In this document: positions 44,040 to 52,733 of the stretch, in pieces
Layout of the letters: each line of letters opens with the position of its first letter
How positions within the stretch are numbered: the stretch's first letter is position 1
Source of the DNA: Meiothermus sp.
GTDB lineage: Bacteria > Deinococcota > Deinococci > Deinococcales > Thermaceae
Reading direction: 5' to 3'
Assembly: GCF_025060375.1 (NCBI RefSeq)
Contig: NZ_JANXCG010000004.1
Span: 1-52,733 of the forward strand
DNA length: 52,733 nucleotides
Notes under the pieces: model-generated
What the model was told of the DNA's origin: nothing
Databases searched by the model: none
The model's input: the letters and a program-made list of their open reading frames with translations, nothing else
Translations under genes and position numbers: made by a program

Positions 44040-45200
44040 ATGAACGTAGTCTTCCTGTCCCCCCACTTCCCCCCCAACTTCTGGCCGTTCTGCGTTCGCC
44101 TGCGGGAAGCTGGGCACAACGTGCTGGGCCTGGCCGACGCCGAGTACCACCAGCTTCGGCCAGAGCTACGCCAAGCCCTTACCGAGTACTACAAGGTGGG
44201 AGACCTGCACCGCTACGACGAGCTCCTGCGGGCCCTGGGCTACTTCACCCACCGCTACGGGAAGATAGACCGCCTGGACTCCCTCAACGAATACTGGCTG
44301 GAGACCGAGGCCATGCTCCGGGAAGACTTCAACATCTTTGGTCTGAGGCCCGCAGACATGGACCGGTTCAAGCGCAAATCGGTGATGAAGCAGTTCTTCC
44401 AGAAGGCCGGGCTGCGGGTAGCCCGGGGCAAGGTCTGCAAAAGCGCCGCTGAGGTGCAGGATTTCGTAGACGAGGTGGGCTACCCGGTGGTGGCTAAGCC
44501 CGACGTCGGGGTGGGCGCAGCAAGGACCTACAAGCTGACCAACGACGAGGAGCTGAGGAACTACATCGCCACCAAACCCCCGGTGGACTACATTGTGGAG
44601 GAGTTCATCCCAGGCCGCATCGTCACCTACGACGGGCTTACCGACCCCAAGGGGCAGGTGGTGCTGGACAGCTCAATGGAGTACTCCAAAGGCGTGATGG
44701 AGGTGGTCAACGAGGACAGCGACATCTACTACTATATGGTCCGGGAAATTCCTGAAGACCTGCGCGAGGCCGGGCGGCGGGTGGTGGAGGCTTTCGGCGT
44801 ACGGGAGCGCTTCTTCCACTTTGAGTTCTTCCGCTTGGAGGATGGCTCGCTGGTGGCGCTGGAGGTGAATGCGCGCCCACCTGGGGGGCTTACCGTGGAC
44901 ATGTTCAACTATGCCAACGATATGGACATCTTCCGAGAGTGGGCCAACCTGCTCACCCACGGCGAGGTAAGGCAGAAGCCCACCTACCCCTACTTCGCCA
45001 CCTACGTCGGACGCAAAGACCATATCCCCTACCGGCGCTCCCACGAGCAGGTTCTGGCCGAGTTCGGAGCCCTCATCGCCCACCACGAAGCCATCAGCGG
45101 CATTTTTGCTGGGGCCATCGGCAACTACGGCTACATCCTGCGCCACCCCGACCTAGACACCCTCCTGGCCGCAGCCCAGGCTATTCAGGAACGGGCCTAG
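44040..45200 (+). CDS. ATP-grasp domain protein (carboxylate-amine ligase type)
   Basis: A 386-residue ATP-grasp protein. The N-terminal Rossmann-like part (MNVVFLSPHFPPNFWPFC) is followed by the ATP-binding domain (SVMKQFFQKAGLRVARG, YPVVAKPDVGVGAARTYKL, VEEFIPGRIVTYDGL) and the metal-binding LVALEVNARPPGGLTVDMFNYAND. Such enzymes form an amide, thioester or ester bond through an acyl-phosphate; the substrate is not recognisable. GGAGG lies 6-7 nt before the ATG. The esterase gene follows 2 nt after the stop, so both act on the same pathway. Confidence 0.87.
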   Translation: MNVVFLSPHFPPNFWPFCVRLREAGHNVLGLADAEYHQLRPELRQALTEYYKVGDLHRYDELLRALGYFTHRYGKIDRLDSLNEYWLETEAMLREDFNIFGLRPADMDRFKRKSVMKQFFQKAGLRVARGKVCKSAAEVQDFVDEVGYPVVAKPDVGVGAARTYKLTNDEELRNYIATKPPVDYIVEEFIPGRIVTYDGLTDPKGQVVLDSSMEYSKGVMEVVNEDSDIYYYMVREIPEDLREAGRRVVEAFGVRERFFHFEFFRLEDGSLVALEVNARPPGGLTVDMFNYANDMDIFREWANLLTHGEVRQKPTYPYFATYVGRKDHIPYRRSHEQVLAEFGALIAHHEAISGIFAGAIGNYGYILRHPDLDTLLAAAQAIQERA

Positions 45201-45202
45201 CC

Positions 45203-45943
45203 ATGCACACCGAGCACCACAAGTGGTACAGCCCAGCCCTGGGACAGGAGATGGAGCTCAAGGTGTATGGCCACTACGGGCAGCCCATCGTGGTCTTCCC
45301 AGCCCAAAACGGGCGCTGGTATGACTGGGAGGGGCACGGGGGCATGGTGGAGGCCTGCCGGCATCTGCTCGAGGCGGGGCGAATCAAGTTTATCTGCGTG
45401 GATGGGATCGACTGGCAGAGCTGGACCAACACCGCTATTCCCCCCTGGGAACGGGCCCGTCGCCACAACGACTACGACGCCTACATCATGGGGGAGGTGG
45501 TGCCCTTTGTGCAGAGAAACACCGGCCTAGCCACCATGTGGCTCACCGGCTGCAGCATGGGGGCCTTTCACGCGGCCAACTTCTTCTTCAAGCACCCTGA
45601 GGCCTTTGACGGGGTCATTGCGCTTTCGGGGCTTTACCAGGTGGGAGGCTTTGTGGGGGACGAAGGGGGAATGGACGCCTACTTCAACTCACCCCTCTGG
45701 TACCTGGCCAACATGCACGACGAAGCCCTTCTGGAGCGCTATCGGCAAGGCAAAAAAATCGTCTTTGTGGTCGGGCAGGGCCGCTGGGAGGAGGAGTGCA
45801 TCGCCGACACACGGGCCATGGAGCGGGTGCTGGCCGAAAAGCGCATCCCCGCTTGGGTGGAGTACTGGGGCCACGACGTGGACCACGACTGGCCGTGGTG
45901 GCGCAGGATGCTGCCCTACTACCTCGAGCGCCTGGGGGTCTGA
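45203..45943 (+). CDS. Esterase-family alpha/beta hydrolase (EstD-like)
   Basis: A 246-residue hydrolase of the putative esterase (esterase D/PF00756) fold. The nucleophile is in TGCSMGAFHAANF (Ser near residue 116), with a D/H pair in the C-terminal half (GQGRWEEE; YWGHDVDHDWPWWRR). HHKWYSPALGQEMELKVYGHYGQPIVVFPAQ near the N-terminus is conserved in small bacterial esterases of this type. There is no signal peptide. It lies 2 nt after the ATP-grasp gene, with no own promoter seen, and is probably translationally coupled. It is convergent with mrpG. Confidence 0.88.
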   Translation: MHTEHHKWYSPALGQEMELKVYGHYGQPIVVFPAQNGRWYDWEGHGGMVEACRHLLEAGRIKFICVDGIDWQSWTNTAIPPWERARRHNDYDAYIMGEVVPFVQRNTGLATMWLTGCSMGAFHAANFFFKHPEAFDGVIALSGLYQVGGFVGDEGGMDAYFNSPLWYLANMHDEALLERYRQGKKIVFVVGQGRWEEECIADTRAMERVLAEKRIPAWVEYWGHDVDHDWPWWRRMLPYYLERLGV

Positions 45944-45947
45944 AACC

Positions 45948-46328
45948 TCACTCCGAGGGGTCGGGCGCGGGGGGTTTGACCTCTACCGACTCGAGCCGGT
46001 GGTTTTTCTGGTAGTGCCCGGCCAGCTCGTCTATGTAGGTATCCTCACAAGGCTTGACCCCCGATAGGTAGGCGGCCCGCCCCAGAGCGTGGGCCGCCAC
46101 AGGTGCGGTCAGGACGATAAAGGCCAGCGTGGCCAAGGCCCGCGCGGCCACCGAAAGGTCCCAGTAAAAAACTGCCACTGCTACCAGAATGAGGCCCACC
46201 CCTAGGGTGGCGGCCTTGGAGGTGGCGTGCATCCGGTTGTAAAGGTCGGGCATCCGCACCACCCCTATAGCGGCAATGAAGAGGAAAAAAATGCCGCCCA
46301 AGACCAGGACATAGACCAGCGTGAGCAT
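45948..46328 (-). CDS. mrpG: Na+/H+ antiporter subunit MrpG
   Basis: A 126-residue subunit with three membrane helices (YVLVLGGIFFLFIAAIGVVRMPDLYNRMHATSKAATLGVG is the family signature) and a hydrophilic C-terminal tail. TAGGAGG precedes the ATG at good distance. It is the last gene of the mrpABCDEFG operon, with 12 nt after mrpF. Confidence 0.95.
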   Translation of the reverse strand: MLTLVYVLVLGGIFFLFIAAIGVVRMPDLYNRMHATSKAATLGVGLILVAVAVFYWDLSVAARALATLAFIVLTAPVAAHALGRAAYLSGVKPCEDTYIDELAGHYQKNHRLESVEVKPPAPDPSE

Positions 46329-46340
46329 CGGGCTTACCTC

Positions 46341-46607
46341 CTAATCCTCCCTGTGGCCGCGGTACTCAATGTAGCGGGCCAGCCCCAGCGTGGCGAGAAA
46401 AGCGAAGAGCGCTAGGGCTGTAGCCACGTCCAGGAAGGCGGTCTGGCCGCTCACCAAAGCGTACAGGGCAGCCAGGGCCACCGAGACTGTGGTGATGAGG
46501 TCGAGCCCCACCACCCGGTCGGGCAGGGTGGGGCCGCGGACAAGCCGGTAGACGGCAAAGGGTAGGGTGAGCAGGAGGGCAATCAGCGCCCCTTCCAGAA
46601 AACTCAT
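46341..46607 (-). CDS. mrpF: Na+/H+ antiporter subunit MrpF
   Basis: An 88-residue small membrane subunit with three helices; YRLVRGPTLPDRVVGLDLI is typical. It overlaps mrpE by 4 bp (ATGA). Confidence 0.95.
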   Translation of the reverse strand: MSFLEGALIALLLTLPFAVYRLVRGPTLPDRVVGLDLITTVSVALAALYALVSGQTAFLDVATALALFAFLATLGLARYIEYRGHRED

Positions 46608-47083
46608 CGGGTCACCTCCAACACCGCTTTCTCTAAGTTGTCGCGAATGGACTCCACAACCGCCTTAGGGTCCTCCACGAACATCCCGTGGACATAGAGC
46701 ACCCTGCGGTCGGAGGAAACATCCAGGCTCAAGGTGCCCGGGGTGAGGGTGATGAGGTTGGCCAGCAGGGTAATTTCGAGGTCGCTTTGGGCCTCCAGTG
46801 GGTAAGCCACAATCCCCGGCCTGATGCGCATCCGGGGTGAGAGCACCGCTCGAGCCACCTGCAGGCTGGAGAGGACAATCTCCCAAAGCATCTTGGCGAC
46901 AAACCAGGGGAGCCGCCAAGCCAGGGTGAAATAGCGCCTGGATGTGGGGTCAAAGAGGGAGCGGGCCAGAAAAAGGAGCAGAAAGCCAATGGCAAACCCT
47001 ACCAGGAAGTTGGCTAGGGTGAAACTTTCGGTCACCAGCATCCAAAAGATGGCGAGGAGGACATTGTGCACAAAAGCCCTCAT
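46604..47083 (-). CDS. mrpE: Na+/H+ antiporter subunit MrpE
   Basis: A 159-residue subunit with an N-terminal pair of helices (LLAIFWMLVTESFTLANFLVGFAIGFLLLFLA) and a conserved C-terminal domain with NLITLTPGTLSLDVSSDRRVLYVHGM. The start is ATG at 47083, which overlaps the mrpD stop (ATGA); a longer in-frame reading upstream lies inside mrpD and is rejected. Confidence 0.95.
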   Translation of the reverse strand: MRAFVHNVLLAIFWMLVTESFTLANFLVGFAIGFLLLFLARSLFDPTSRRYFTLAWRLPWFVAKMLWEIVLSSLQVARAVLSPRMRIRPGIVAYPLEAQSDLEITLLANLITLTPGTLSLDVSSDRRVLYVHGMFVEDPKAVVESIRDNLEKAVLEVTR

Positions 47084-48555
47084 CGGCTCACCCCCAGCAC
47101 GGCCTGGATGTAAGGGGTGGGCTCGAGCAACTCCCGGGCCGCCTGCTGCGAGAGGGCCATCAGGGGCTCGGCCCAAAGCCCGATACCCAGGGTCAAAACC
47201 GCGAGCAAAACCACTGGAACGGCCAGCCTCCCCCAACCCTCCGGGACAGACCTCCCCTCAGGGGAAGCCTTCCAAAAGACCTCGGCAAAGACCATCGCCA
47301 TGGAGAGAAGGGTCAGGAGGCCCACCAAGAGCGCCACCCCCACAATCGCGTAGGCCCCGGCCTCTAGCCCCGCAGCGGCCAGGGTGAACTTGGCCCAAAA
47401 CCCCGAAAAGGGCGGCAGGCCGGCCAGGGAAAAGGCTGGGAGCAGGAAAAGCAGGGCCAGCCCGGGATGGCTGCGGTAGAGGCCACCCATCCTCACCAGC
47501 ACCGAGGTACCCTGCAGGCGGTCAAGCAGGCCCGCCAGAAGGAAAAGGGCCGAGATGACCAGCATGTGGTTGAGCGCGTAGAAAACCGAGCCGGCCAGGG
47601 CCAGCGGGGTCAGGAGGCCCAGCCCCATGAGCATATACCCGATGTGGCTCACAAGCTGGAAGGACAGAAGACGGCGCAGCTCCCCTTGGGCTAGGGCCAA
47701 AAGCACCCCCAGGAGGAGGGTAAGCCCAGCCACCCAGAGGATCACCCCATGGGTGAAAGCCGGGTCTTGAGTAAAGAGCAAGGTAAAAACCCTTAGCAGA
47801 GCGTAGACCCCCACCTTGGTAAGAAGGCCGGCAAACAGGGCGGATATGGCAACTGGAGGGGCTGGATAGGAAGCGGGCAGCCAGAAGAAGAAGGGAAAAA
47901 CCGCTGCCTTGAGCCCAAAGGCGGTCAAAAAGAGCATGGCCAAGGCGTTTTGAAGGCCTAGGGGCAGCTCGCCCACCCGGGTAGCCAAATCCGCCAGGTT
48001 CAACGCCCCGGTAGAACCGTACAAGAGCCCCACCGCCACCAAGAAGAGGACCGAGGAGAAGAGGGAGACAGCAAAATACTTGACCCCCCCGGCGAGCTGG
48101 GCTCTGCCGTTGCCCAGCACCATCAGCACGAAAGAGGAGAGCAGGAGAACCTCAAACCAGACGTACATGTTGAAAATATCGCCGGTGAGGAAGGCCCCGT
48201 TGACCCCAAAGAGCAGGAAGTAACTGAGGGGGTGGTAGCCCAACCGTTCACGGGGGGGATCGGGCTCAGCCAGAGCATAAAGGGCCACCGCTAAGGCCAC
48301 CACGCTGCTCGCGAAAACCATCAGGGCCGAGAGGTGGTCGGCCACAAAGGTGATGCCGAAAGGGGCTGGCCAGTTCCCAATTTGCACGGCCTGGATGCCC
48401 CGCCGGTGCACCTCAAGGAGGAGGGCCAGCGCCGAGGCCAGCAGGGCCAAGGCCCCCAGCAAGCCCAAGGTGCGCTGGACCCTAGGCTGGGCCACCACCA
48501 AGCAGAGCACAGCCGTGGAGAGGGGGACCAATAGGGGCAGAACGAGAACGCTCAT
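47080..48555 (-). CDS. mrpD: Na+/H+ antiporter subunit MrpD
   Basis: A 491-residue polytopic membrane protein of the NADH-dehydrogenase-like proton channel family (about 14 helices). FFFWLPASYPAPPVAISALFAGLLTKVGVYALLRVFTL carries the conserved charged residues of the channel. It overlaps mrpC by 4 bp. It is one of the two large ion-translocating subunits of the complex. Confidence 0.96.
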   Translation of the reverse strand: MSVLVLPLLVPLSTAVLCLVVAQPRVQRTLGLLGALALLASALALLLEVHRRGIQAVQIGNWPAPFGITFVADHLSALMVFASSVVALAVALYALAEPDPPRERLGYHPLSYFLLFGVNGAFLTGDIFNMYVWFEVLLLSSFVLMVLGNGRAQLAGGVKYFAVSLFSSVLFLVAVGLLYGSTGALNLADLATRVGELPLGLQNALAMLFLTAFGLKAAVFPFFFWLPASYPAPPVAISALFAGLLTKVGVYALLRVFTLLFTQDPAFTHGVILWVAGLTLLLGVLLALAQGELRRLLSFQLVSHIGYMLMGLGLLTPLALAGSVFYALNHMLVISALFLLAGLLDRLQGTSVLVRMGGLYRSHPGLALLFLLPAFSLAGLPPFSGFWAKFTLAAAGLEAGAYAIVGVALLVGLLTLLSMAMVFAEVFWKASPEGRSVPEGWGRLAVPVVLLAVLTLGIGLWAEPLMALSQQAARELLEPTPYIQAVLGVSR

Positions 48556-48965
48556 GCCGGTACACGCTCCTTCTCGGACCTTGGGGCCTCCACCTGGTCC
48601 ACCGGGGAGGGTGCAGGGGCCGGTTCGAACACCTCGGGCATGGCCTCGGCGCTGAGCGTACCTAGGCCCTGTTCAGCCCTGTAGAAAAGCACGATACCGA
48701 AAGCGGCCAGACCAAAGCCAATTACGATGGCCGTGAGGATTAGGGCTTGTGGCAGTGGGTTGGCGATGGGCTCCAACAACCCGCCATCCCTCTGCACAAG
48801 GGGAGGAAACTGGCTTCCCAAGCGGCCTGCGGTAAAGATAAGGAGGTTGGCAGCGTTGCCCAGGACCAAAAAGCCCACTAAAAACTGGATCAGGTGAGGC
48901 CTAAGCATCAGATAAACCCCCACCGCCGCAAGCCCCCCCACCAGGAAAGCGAGCAGAACCTCCAT
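48552..48965 (-). CDS. mrpC: Na+/H+ antiporter subunit MrpC
   Basis: A 137-residue NuoK-like subunit with three helices (GLAAVGVYLMLRPHLIQFLVGFLVLGNAANLLIF) and a Pro/Glu-rich C-terminal tail (about 100-137) longer than in Bacillus. Confidence 0.94.
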   Translation of the reverse strand: MEVLLAFLVGGLAAVGVYLMLRPHLIQFLVGFLVLGNAANLLIFTAGRLGSQFPPLVQRDGGLLEPIANPLPQALILTAIVIGFGLAAFGIVLFYRAEQGLGTLSAEAMPEVFEPAPAPSPVDQVEAPRSEKERVPA

Positions 48966-49390
48966 CAGCCTCCCTCCTGGCCGCCGGTCCTGGCGGTCTC
49001 CTCGAGCCCAAACAAGGCCGACAGGAGCGCCCCAAACACGGTTAGATATACCCCAATGTCAAAGATGACCGGGGTACCCACCTTCACCCCAAACAGGCTG
49101 AACCAAACCCCGGTCATGAGCGGTTTGTTCAGGAAGAGGGCCACCAGAGCACTCAACAGGGCCACCAGAAGGCCCCACCCCACCAGCCGTAGGGGATGCA
49201 GGGGCAGCAGCTTGCGGGCCGCTTTGAGCCCGTGGGCCAAGGCATAGAGCGCATAGGCCCCTACCGCCACCAGCGCCCCGATAAAACCTCCGCCGGGCTC
49301 GTTGTGGCCCCGGAACAGCAAGAACACGGAAAGCAGGAGCAGAAGGGTGAAGAGGAAGCTCGAAGTCGTCCTCAGGATTAGGGTATTCAC
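48965..49390 (-). CDS. mrpB: Na+/H+ antiporter subunit MrpB
   Basis: A 141-residue membrane protein with four helices; [24 protein letters not shown] is the family signature. The start is GTG overlapping the mrpA stop (GTGA). Confidence 0.94.
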   Translation of the reverse strand: MNTLILRTTSSFLFTLLLLLSVFLLFRGHNEPGGGFIGALVAVGAYALYALAHGLKAARKLLPLHPLRLVGWGLLVALLSALVALFLNKPLMTGVWFSLFGVKVGTPVIFDIGVYLTVFGALLSALFGLEETARTGGQEGG

Positions 49391-51660
49391 GGCTTTCCCT
49401 CCTTTCTAAGGCCCTTTAACAGGGCATAGACTCCTAAGCCAGCCAGCCCCACCACGGTAATCTCCCCAAAGGTATCAAGGCCGCGGAAGTCCACCAGGAT
49501 AACGTTCACGATGTTGCGCCCGAAACCTTCCGGCAGGCTTTTCTCAGCGAAAAACTGAGCAAGGTGGGGGCTCATGGGCTGGGCCAGCATGGCGAGCATC
49601 AGAAGGGTCAAAATCCCACCAAAGCTTAGCGCCACCAGCTTGTCCAGAAAGCGCCCCCGGGGCACCGCCCCAATGCGGCGAATCTGCAACAGCACCAACG
49701 CAATCAGCACAGCGGTCAGGGTCTCCACCAAAAACTGCGTGATGGCTAGGTCGGGGGCGTTCTGCAACAGGAAAACAATCGCCACACCAGCCCCCACGAT
49801 GCCCACCACCACCACCGTCGCCAGGTGAGAACGCAAGCGGAGCGCGGCCAGTGCAGAGAGCAACATGAGCGCCAGCAAAACCGCCTGGCCAGGGTGCAGC
49901 CCTTGAAGCTGGGGCCAAAGGAGACCATCCCCCCGTAACAAAGCCAGGCCCACCAGGGCTACTAGCCCCATAAACGTCCAGACCAAGTAGGCCCTGAGGG
50001 AACCGCTTTGCAAGAGGCGCTCGAGCTTACCCGAAAACCGCATCAATCCCCGCATGAGGCCCACATAGGCGCTTTCCGGACCAGGGATCGGCTCCCGGGC
50101 CATCCAGGCCAGGAGCCGGGGGTAGAGGAAGTAGAGCCCCACCCCCAAGAGCACCGTAACCAGGCTCAGCAACAGCGGCAGGTTGAGGCCATGCCAGAGC
50201 TTCAGATGATACGCAACCGGCGCCCCTTTCACCGCGCTGGCCACAGCATCGGCCAGAGGGTTGTAAAGCCCCGGAAACAACCCCACCAAAAGGCCCAGCC
50301 CCGCCAGCACCACAGGCCCCAGCCAGAGGCTTGGGGACCCCTCATGCACCCCTTCGGGGGGCTGGCCGCGGAAAAAGGGCACCGTGAGGATCAGGGCCAG
50401 GGTCACCCCCACCGCAAAGCCCAGCACCGCCAGCCCGGTCATCCAGGCCGGTGCCGCCTCTAGGAAAGCGGCATAGAGGGCCTCCTTGCCGATGAACCCC
50501 AACACCGGTGGCAACCCAGCCAGCGACAGGGCCGAGAGCCCCACCGCTACCCCCGTGATGGGCATGGCCCGAAAGAGACCCGAAAGCTGGCTGACATCAC
50601 GGGTCCCAACCTCGTGGTCCACCGCCCCCGCCGCCATGAAGAGGCCCCCCTTGTAGAGTGAGTGGGCCAGCAGGAAGGCAGCAAACCCTACCGCCCCGTA
50701 GTAGCTGGTGAGGGGCACTGCCCCAATGGCAAAGACCAAGGCCCCCAGCGCGGCCACTGTGGAGTAGGCCAGAAGCCGCTTGAGGTCGGTTTGGCGGAAG
50801 GTGAGGGTGGCCCCGGTGAGCAGGGTGGCCAGCCCGAAGGCCATCAGGGTACTGCTCCAGACCTCGGTGCCGCCTAAGGCGGGCTGGAGCCGGGCCAGCA
50901 GGTACACCCCGGCCTTGACCATGGTGGCCGAGTGCAGGTAGGCCGAGACTGGAGTAGGCGCCTCCATGGCGTTGGGCAGCCAGAAGTGGAAGGGAAACTG
51001 GGCCGATTTGGTAAAAGCCCCCACCAGCACCAGCACAAGCGCCCCCAGGTACCACGGATGCGCCCGCAGCACCTCGCCCTTCGTGAGCAGCTCGGAAATC
51101 TCCCACGAACCCCCCATCCCCGCCAGCAGGATGAGCCCGGCCAGAAGCGCCAGACCACCCCCTGCAGTGACGAAGAGGGCCTGGGTGGCTGCCCGACGGG
51201 AGCGGAACTCGGTGTGGTTGAACCCAATCAGCAGATAGGAGGTGAGGCTGGTCAGCTCCCACATTACAAACAGCGTTACGATGTTGTCGGCCAACACCAG
51301 CCCCAGCATGGAGGCCATAAAGAGGAGGATGACCAGGTAGAAGCGGCCCAGGTCCGGGTGGCCCTTTAGGTAGCCCCCTGAGTAGATCACGATGAAGGTG
51401 CCGATGCCCGTGATGAGCAGGGCAAACAGGAGGGAGAGCCCGTCCAGGTAAAAGGACAGACCCACCCCAAGGCTGGGTACCCAGGCAACCCCGTGGCGCA
51501 GGGTCTGACCAGCGAGCACCGCAGGCAGAAGACTGCTGAAGTAGAGGGTAAGACCTAGGGGCAGAAGGGCCAGCACCCAGCCCGCCCGATTCCCCAAGCC
51601 GCGGTAGACCCAGGGAGCACCCAAAGCCCCGGCGAAGGCAACCAGCACAGAAGTAACCAT
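49387..51660 (-). CDS. mrpA: Na+/H+ antiporter subunit MrpA
   Basis: A 757-residue polytopic protein, first gene of the operon. The N-terminal part is NuoL-like ([55 protein letters not shown] with conserved Glu and Lys). The C-terminal part (about 620-757) has the MrpA-specific domain with [31 protein letters not shown] and [18 protein letters not shown], as in full-length group 1 MrpA. ATG at 51660 is preceded by CCGGAG; the in-frame reading upstream to 51831 is not supported. The operon exchanges Na+ for H+ at the inner membrane and serves pH and Na+ tolerance. Confidence 0.97.
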   Translation of the reverse strand: MVTSVLVAFAGALGAPWVYRGLGNRAGWVLALLPLGLTLYFSSLLPAVLAGQTLRHGVAWVPSLGVGLSFYLDGLSLLFALLITGIGTFIVIYSGGYLKGHPDLGRFYLVILLFMASMLGLVLADNIVTLFVMWELTSLTSYLLIGFNHTEFRSRRAATQALFVTAGGGLALLAGLILLAGMGGSWEISELLTKGEVLRAHPWYLGALVLVLVGAFTKSAQFPFHFWLPNAMEAPTPVSAYLHSATMVKAGVYLLARLQPALGGTEVWSSTLMAFGLATLLTGATLTFRQTDLKRLLAYSTVAALGALVFAIGAVPLTSYYGAVGFAAFLLAHSLYKGGLFMAAGAVDHEVGTRDVSQLSGLFRAMPITGVAVGLSALSLAGLPPVLGFIGKEALYAAFLEAAPAWMTGLAVLGFAVGVTLALILTVPFFRGQPPEGVHEGSPSLWLGPVVLAGLGLLVGLFPGLYNPLADAVASAVKGAPVAYHLKLWHGLNLPLLLSLVTVLLGVGLYFLYPRLLAWMAREPIPGPESAYVGLMRGLMRFSGKLERLLQSGSLRAYLVWTFMGLVALVGLALLRGDGLLWPQLQGLHPGQAVLLALMLLSALAALRLRSHLATVVVVGIVGAGVAIVFLLQNAPDLAITQFLVETLTAVLIALVLLQIRRIGAVPRGRFLDKLVALSFGGILTLLMLAMLAQPMSPHLAQFFAEKSLPEGFGRNIVNVILVDFRGLDTFGEITVVGLAGLGVYALLKGLRKEGKP

Positions 51661-51829
51661 ACGCAACTCCGGAAAAAAAGCCTTACACAAGATAACAAAG
51701 GGCAGAGACCTTTGACAGCCTCCACCCAAAAGCGCTGCTCGGACGCAGCCCGGTTTTGGCAAAGTGTAGGGCAAAGCCCGGCTCTGCTGCAACAGGGACA
51801 CCAGGCCCTCCGGGTAGTAACCTAAGTGC
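51661..51829. promoter_or_regulatory. Divergent control region of mrp operon and four-helix membrane protein
   Basis: 169 bp. On the minus strand TATCTT (51689-51694) is a possible -10 box of the mrp operon, with weak -35. On the plus strand GGGACA (51795-51800), 17 bp and TAACCT (51818-51823) then 6 nt to ATG at 51830 make a leaderless promoter. No other gene is seen. Confidence 0.45.
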
Positions 51830-52273
51830 ATGTACGAGCTTCTGCTTACCCTTCACAACCTAGCCCGCTGGCTGGTTTTGCTGGCCGCAGCCCACCTGCT
51901 CTACCGCGCCTGGACAGGCTTGCGCAACCGCAGCTACACCCCTGCTGACCGACGCGCGGGGCTGGTCTACACCGCCTTGATGGACCTTCAGCTCCTGGTC
52001 GGTGCCTTGTTGATGGTCTTCAGCCCATTTATGGTTGGCCTCTACGCAAATCCAGGCGCGGCGATGAAGGCCGCCTCGAGCCGGTTCTTCCTGGCCGAAC
52101 ACTGGGTGATGATGCTCCTGGCGGTGGCCCTGGCCCACCTGGGCGGCGCGCAGGTAAAGAGGGCCAGCAGCGAAGAATTGAAGCAGCGCCGAGCCCTTCT
52201 GTGGTACGGCCTAAGCCTGGCCCTGGTGCTTCTGGCCATCCCCTGGTGGCGTCCGCTTCTGCGACTGGGCTGA
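51830..52273 (+). CDS. Four-helix membrane protein, possible haem-binding
   Basis: A 147-residue membrane protein with four hydrophobic helices (about 8-27, 48-67, 86-105 and 120-138). Conserved-looking histidines sit near helix ends (LLTLHNLARW, FLAEHWVMM, ALAHLGG), a pattern seen in small cytochrome b-like membrane proteins, but binding of haem is not shown. It is leaderless. Similar proteins occur in several phyla as uncharacterised membrane proteins. Confidence 0.75.
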   Translation: MYELLLTLHNLARWLVLLAAAHLLYRAWTGLRNRSYTPADRRAGLVYTALMDLQLLVGALLMVFSPFMVGLYANPGAAMKAASSRFFLAEHWVMMLLAVALAHLGGAQVKRASSEELKQRRALLWYGLSLALVLLAIPWWRPLLRLG

Positions 52274-52282
52274 GGGCTTTCC

Positions 52283-52717
52283 CTATCTACTCCGAAGTAC
52301 CAGCACGGGCTTCTCCGAACGATGCAACACTGCTTCGGTCACAGAACCGAGCATGAACCGGTCTAGGCCGCTGCGCCCGTGGGTCCCCATCACAATCAGG
52401 TCGTGGTGCTTGGCCTCAGCCAGGATGGACTCCACCGGGCGGCCCTCCACAAGCTTGGTTTCGTAGGGCACCCCCGCCGCTTGGGCCAGTTCGGCGGCCT
52501 TTTTGAGGGCCTCCTGACCCACCCGCTTGAGATCCTCCATTAGCTCCAACCCGTACGGAAGGCTCTCCGGGCTGATCCAGAGGCTGTAGCTAATATTCTC
52601 CAGCACGTACAAAAAGGTCACCTGGGCCCCGCTGAGCCTGGCCAGCTCGAGCCCCTCGCCAATGGCCTTTTGGCTGGCCGCACTTCCATCGGTCGGCATC
52701 AAGATTTTTTTGTACAT
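52283..52717 (-). CDS. Universal stress protein (UspA family), second copy
   Basis: A 144-residue Usp with ILMPTDGSAASQKAIGEGLELA and the ATP-binding MGTHGRSGLDRFMLGSVTEAVLHRSEKPVLVLR. ATG has GGAGG in the leader. It is the same length and domain layout as the protein at 29830-30264 and convergent with the four-helix membrane protein, 9 nt apart. Confidence 0.95.
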   Translation of the reverse strand: MYKKILMPTDGSAASQKAIGEGLELARLSGAQVTFLYVLENISYSLWISPESLPYGLELMEDLKRVGQEALKKAAELAQAAGVPYETKLVEGRPVESILAEAKHHDLIVMGTHGRSGLDRFMLGSVTEAVLHRSEKPVLVLRSR

Positions 52718-52733
52718 GGCCCCTCCAGGCTAC

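Noticed and set aside
42875-44452. 525-residue open frame on the plus strand
   Set aside because: It runs across two minus-strand genes and the start of the ATP-grasp gene in another frame, with composition typical of antisense reading.
47084-47236. Longer N-terminus for MrpE
   Set aside because: It lies inside mrpD and does not match MrpE; the ATG at 47083 overlaps the mrpD stop as ATGA.
51712-51717. TTGACA on the plus strand as a -35 element
   Set aside because: No -10 box at 16-18 bp downstream. The TAACCT box of the next gene is too far.
51661-51831. Longer N-terminus for MrpA
   Set aside because: The extra 57 residues are unlike MrpA and cover the divergent promoter region.

Overview
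This 52.7-kb window is GC-rich, densely coded chromosomal DNA from a thermophile of the Deinococcota. It is most likely from the family Thermaceae (Meiothermus or Thermus; the genus is not settled from sequence alone). The reasons are: a 16S rRNA gene whose 3' end is followed by a terminator and a protein gene instead of a spacer and 23S rRNA, as in Thermus; many genes with a TANNNT -10 box about 6 nt before the start codon, the leaderless style of this phylum; frequent GTG and TTG starts; and close resemblance of many proteins to Thermus-type families. I see no insertion sequence, prophage, CRISPR array or plasmid feature. It reads as a stable core chromosome with several lineage-specific modules.

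Layout. 1-5.5 kb: end of 16S rRNA, then a plus-strand series of amidohydrolase, M20 dipeptidase, CCA-adding enzyme and alpha/beta hydrolase. 5.5-12 kb (minus): a 920-residue P-loop/TPR protein, a PEGA-domain membrane protein, and a surface-sugar pair (membrane-anchored SDR epimerase plus DegT aminotransferase). 12-15 kb: AcuI-type reductase, then cytidylate kinase and aroA on the minus strand. 15-18.5 kb (plus): an NrnA-like DHH phosphoesterase and a methionine operon (metY-metF) behind a clear SAM-I riboswitch. 18.5-25 kb: HNH protein, Hsp33, galactokinase with a degenerate M24 protein, glyA, a CsoR/CstR-type repressor, a metallo-beta-lactamase protein and tRNA-Asn. 25-30.3 kb: an amino-acid ABC transporter, a rhodanese plus glyoxalase II-like pair, a coiled-coil zinc-ribbon protein, NUDIX and a universal stress protein. 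30.3-36.7 kb: an unknown membrane protein with a roadblock-like partner, tRNA-Gln and tRNA-Glu, MFS permease, HAD phosphatase, an isoprenylcysteine-type methyltransferase and a GT4 glycosyltransferase. 36.8-46 kb: carB, a free-standing CZB protein, isocitrate lyase behind an operator-rich promoter, a DUF58 protein, a shikimate-dehydrogenase-like protein with a small exported beta protein, and an ATP-grasp plus esterase pair. 46-51.7 kb: a complete seven-gene Mrp Na+/H+ antiporter operon. The window ends with a four-helix membrane protein and a second universal stress protein.

How it fits together. The core functions are one-carbon and methionine metabolism (metY, metF, glyA), sulfur and persulfide handling (rhodanese, metallo-beta-lactamase proteins, a CstR-like sensor), the glyoxylate shunt (aceA), pyrimidine and aromatic biosynthesis (carB, cmk, aroA), tRNA maturation, cell-envelope sugars and lipids, and Na+/pH homeostasis.

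The most notable signals are regulatory: about 17 leaderless promoters, strong enrichment of the palindrome CTCGAG, a SAM-I riboswitch that appears to act on translation, and three arrays of short operator-like repeats. The best candidates for undescribed protein systems are the roadblock plus membrane-protein pair (30.3-32.8 kb), the ATP-grasp plus esterase pair (44-46 kb) and the membrane-anchored epimerase. Starts were assigned by hand from -10 boxes, Shine-Dalgarno sites and family length.
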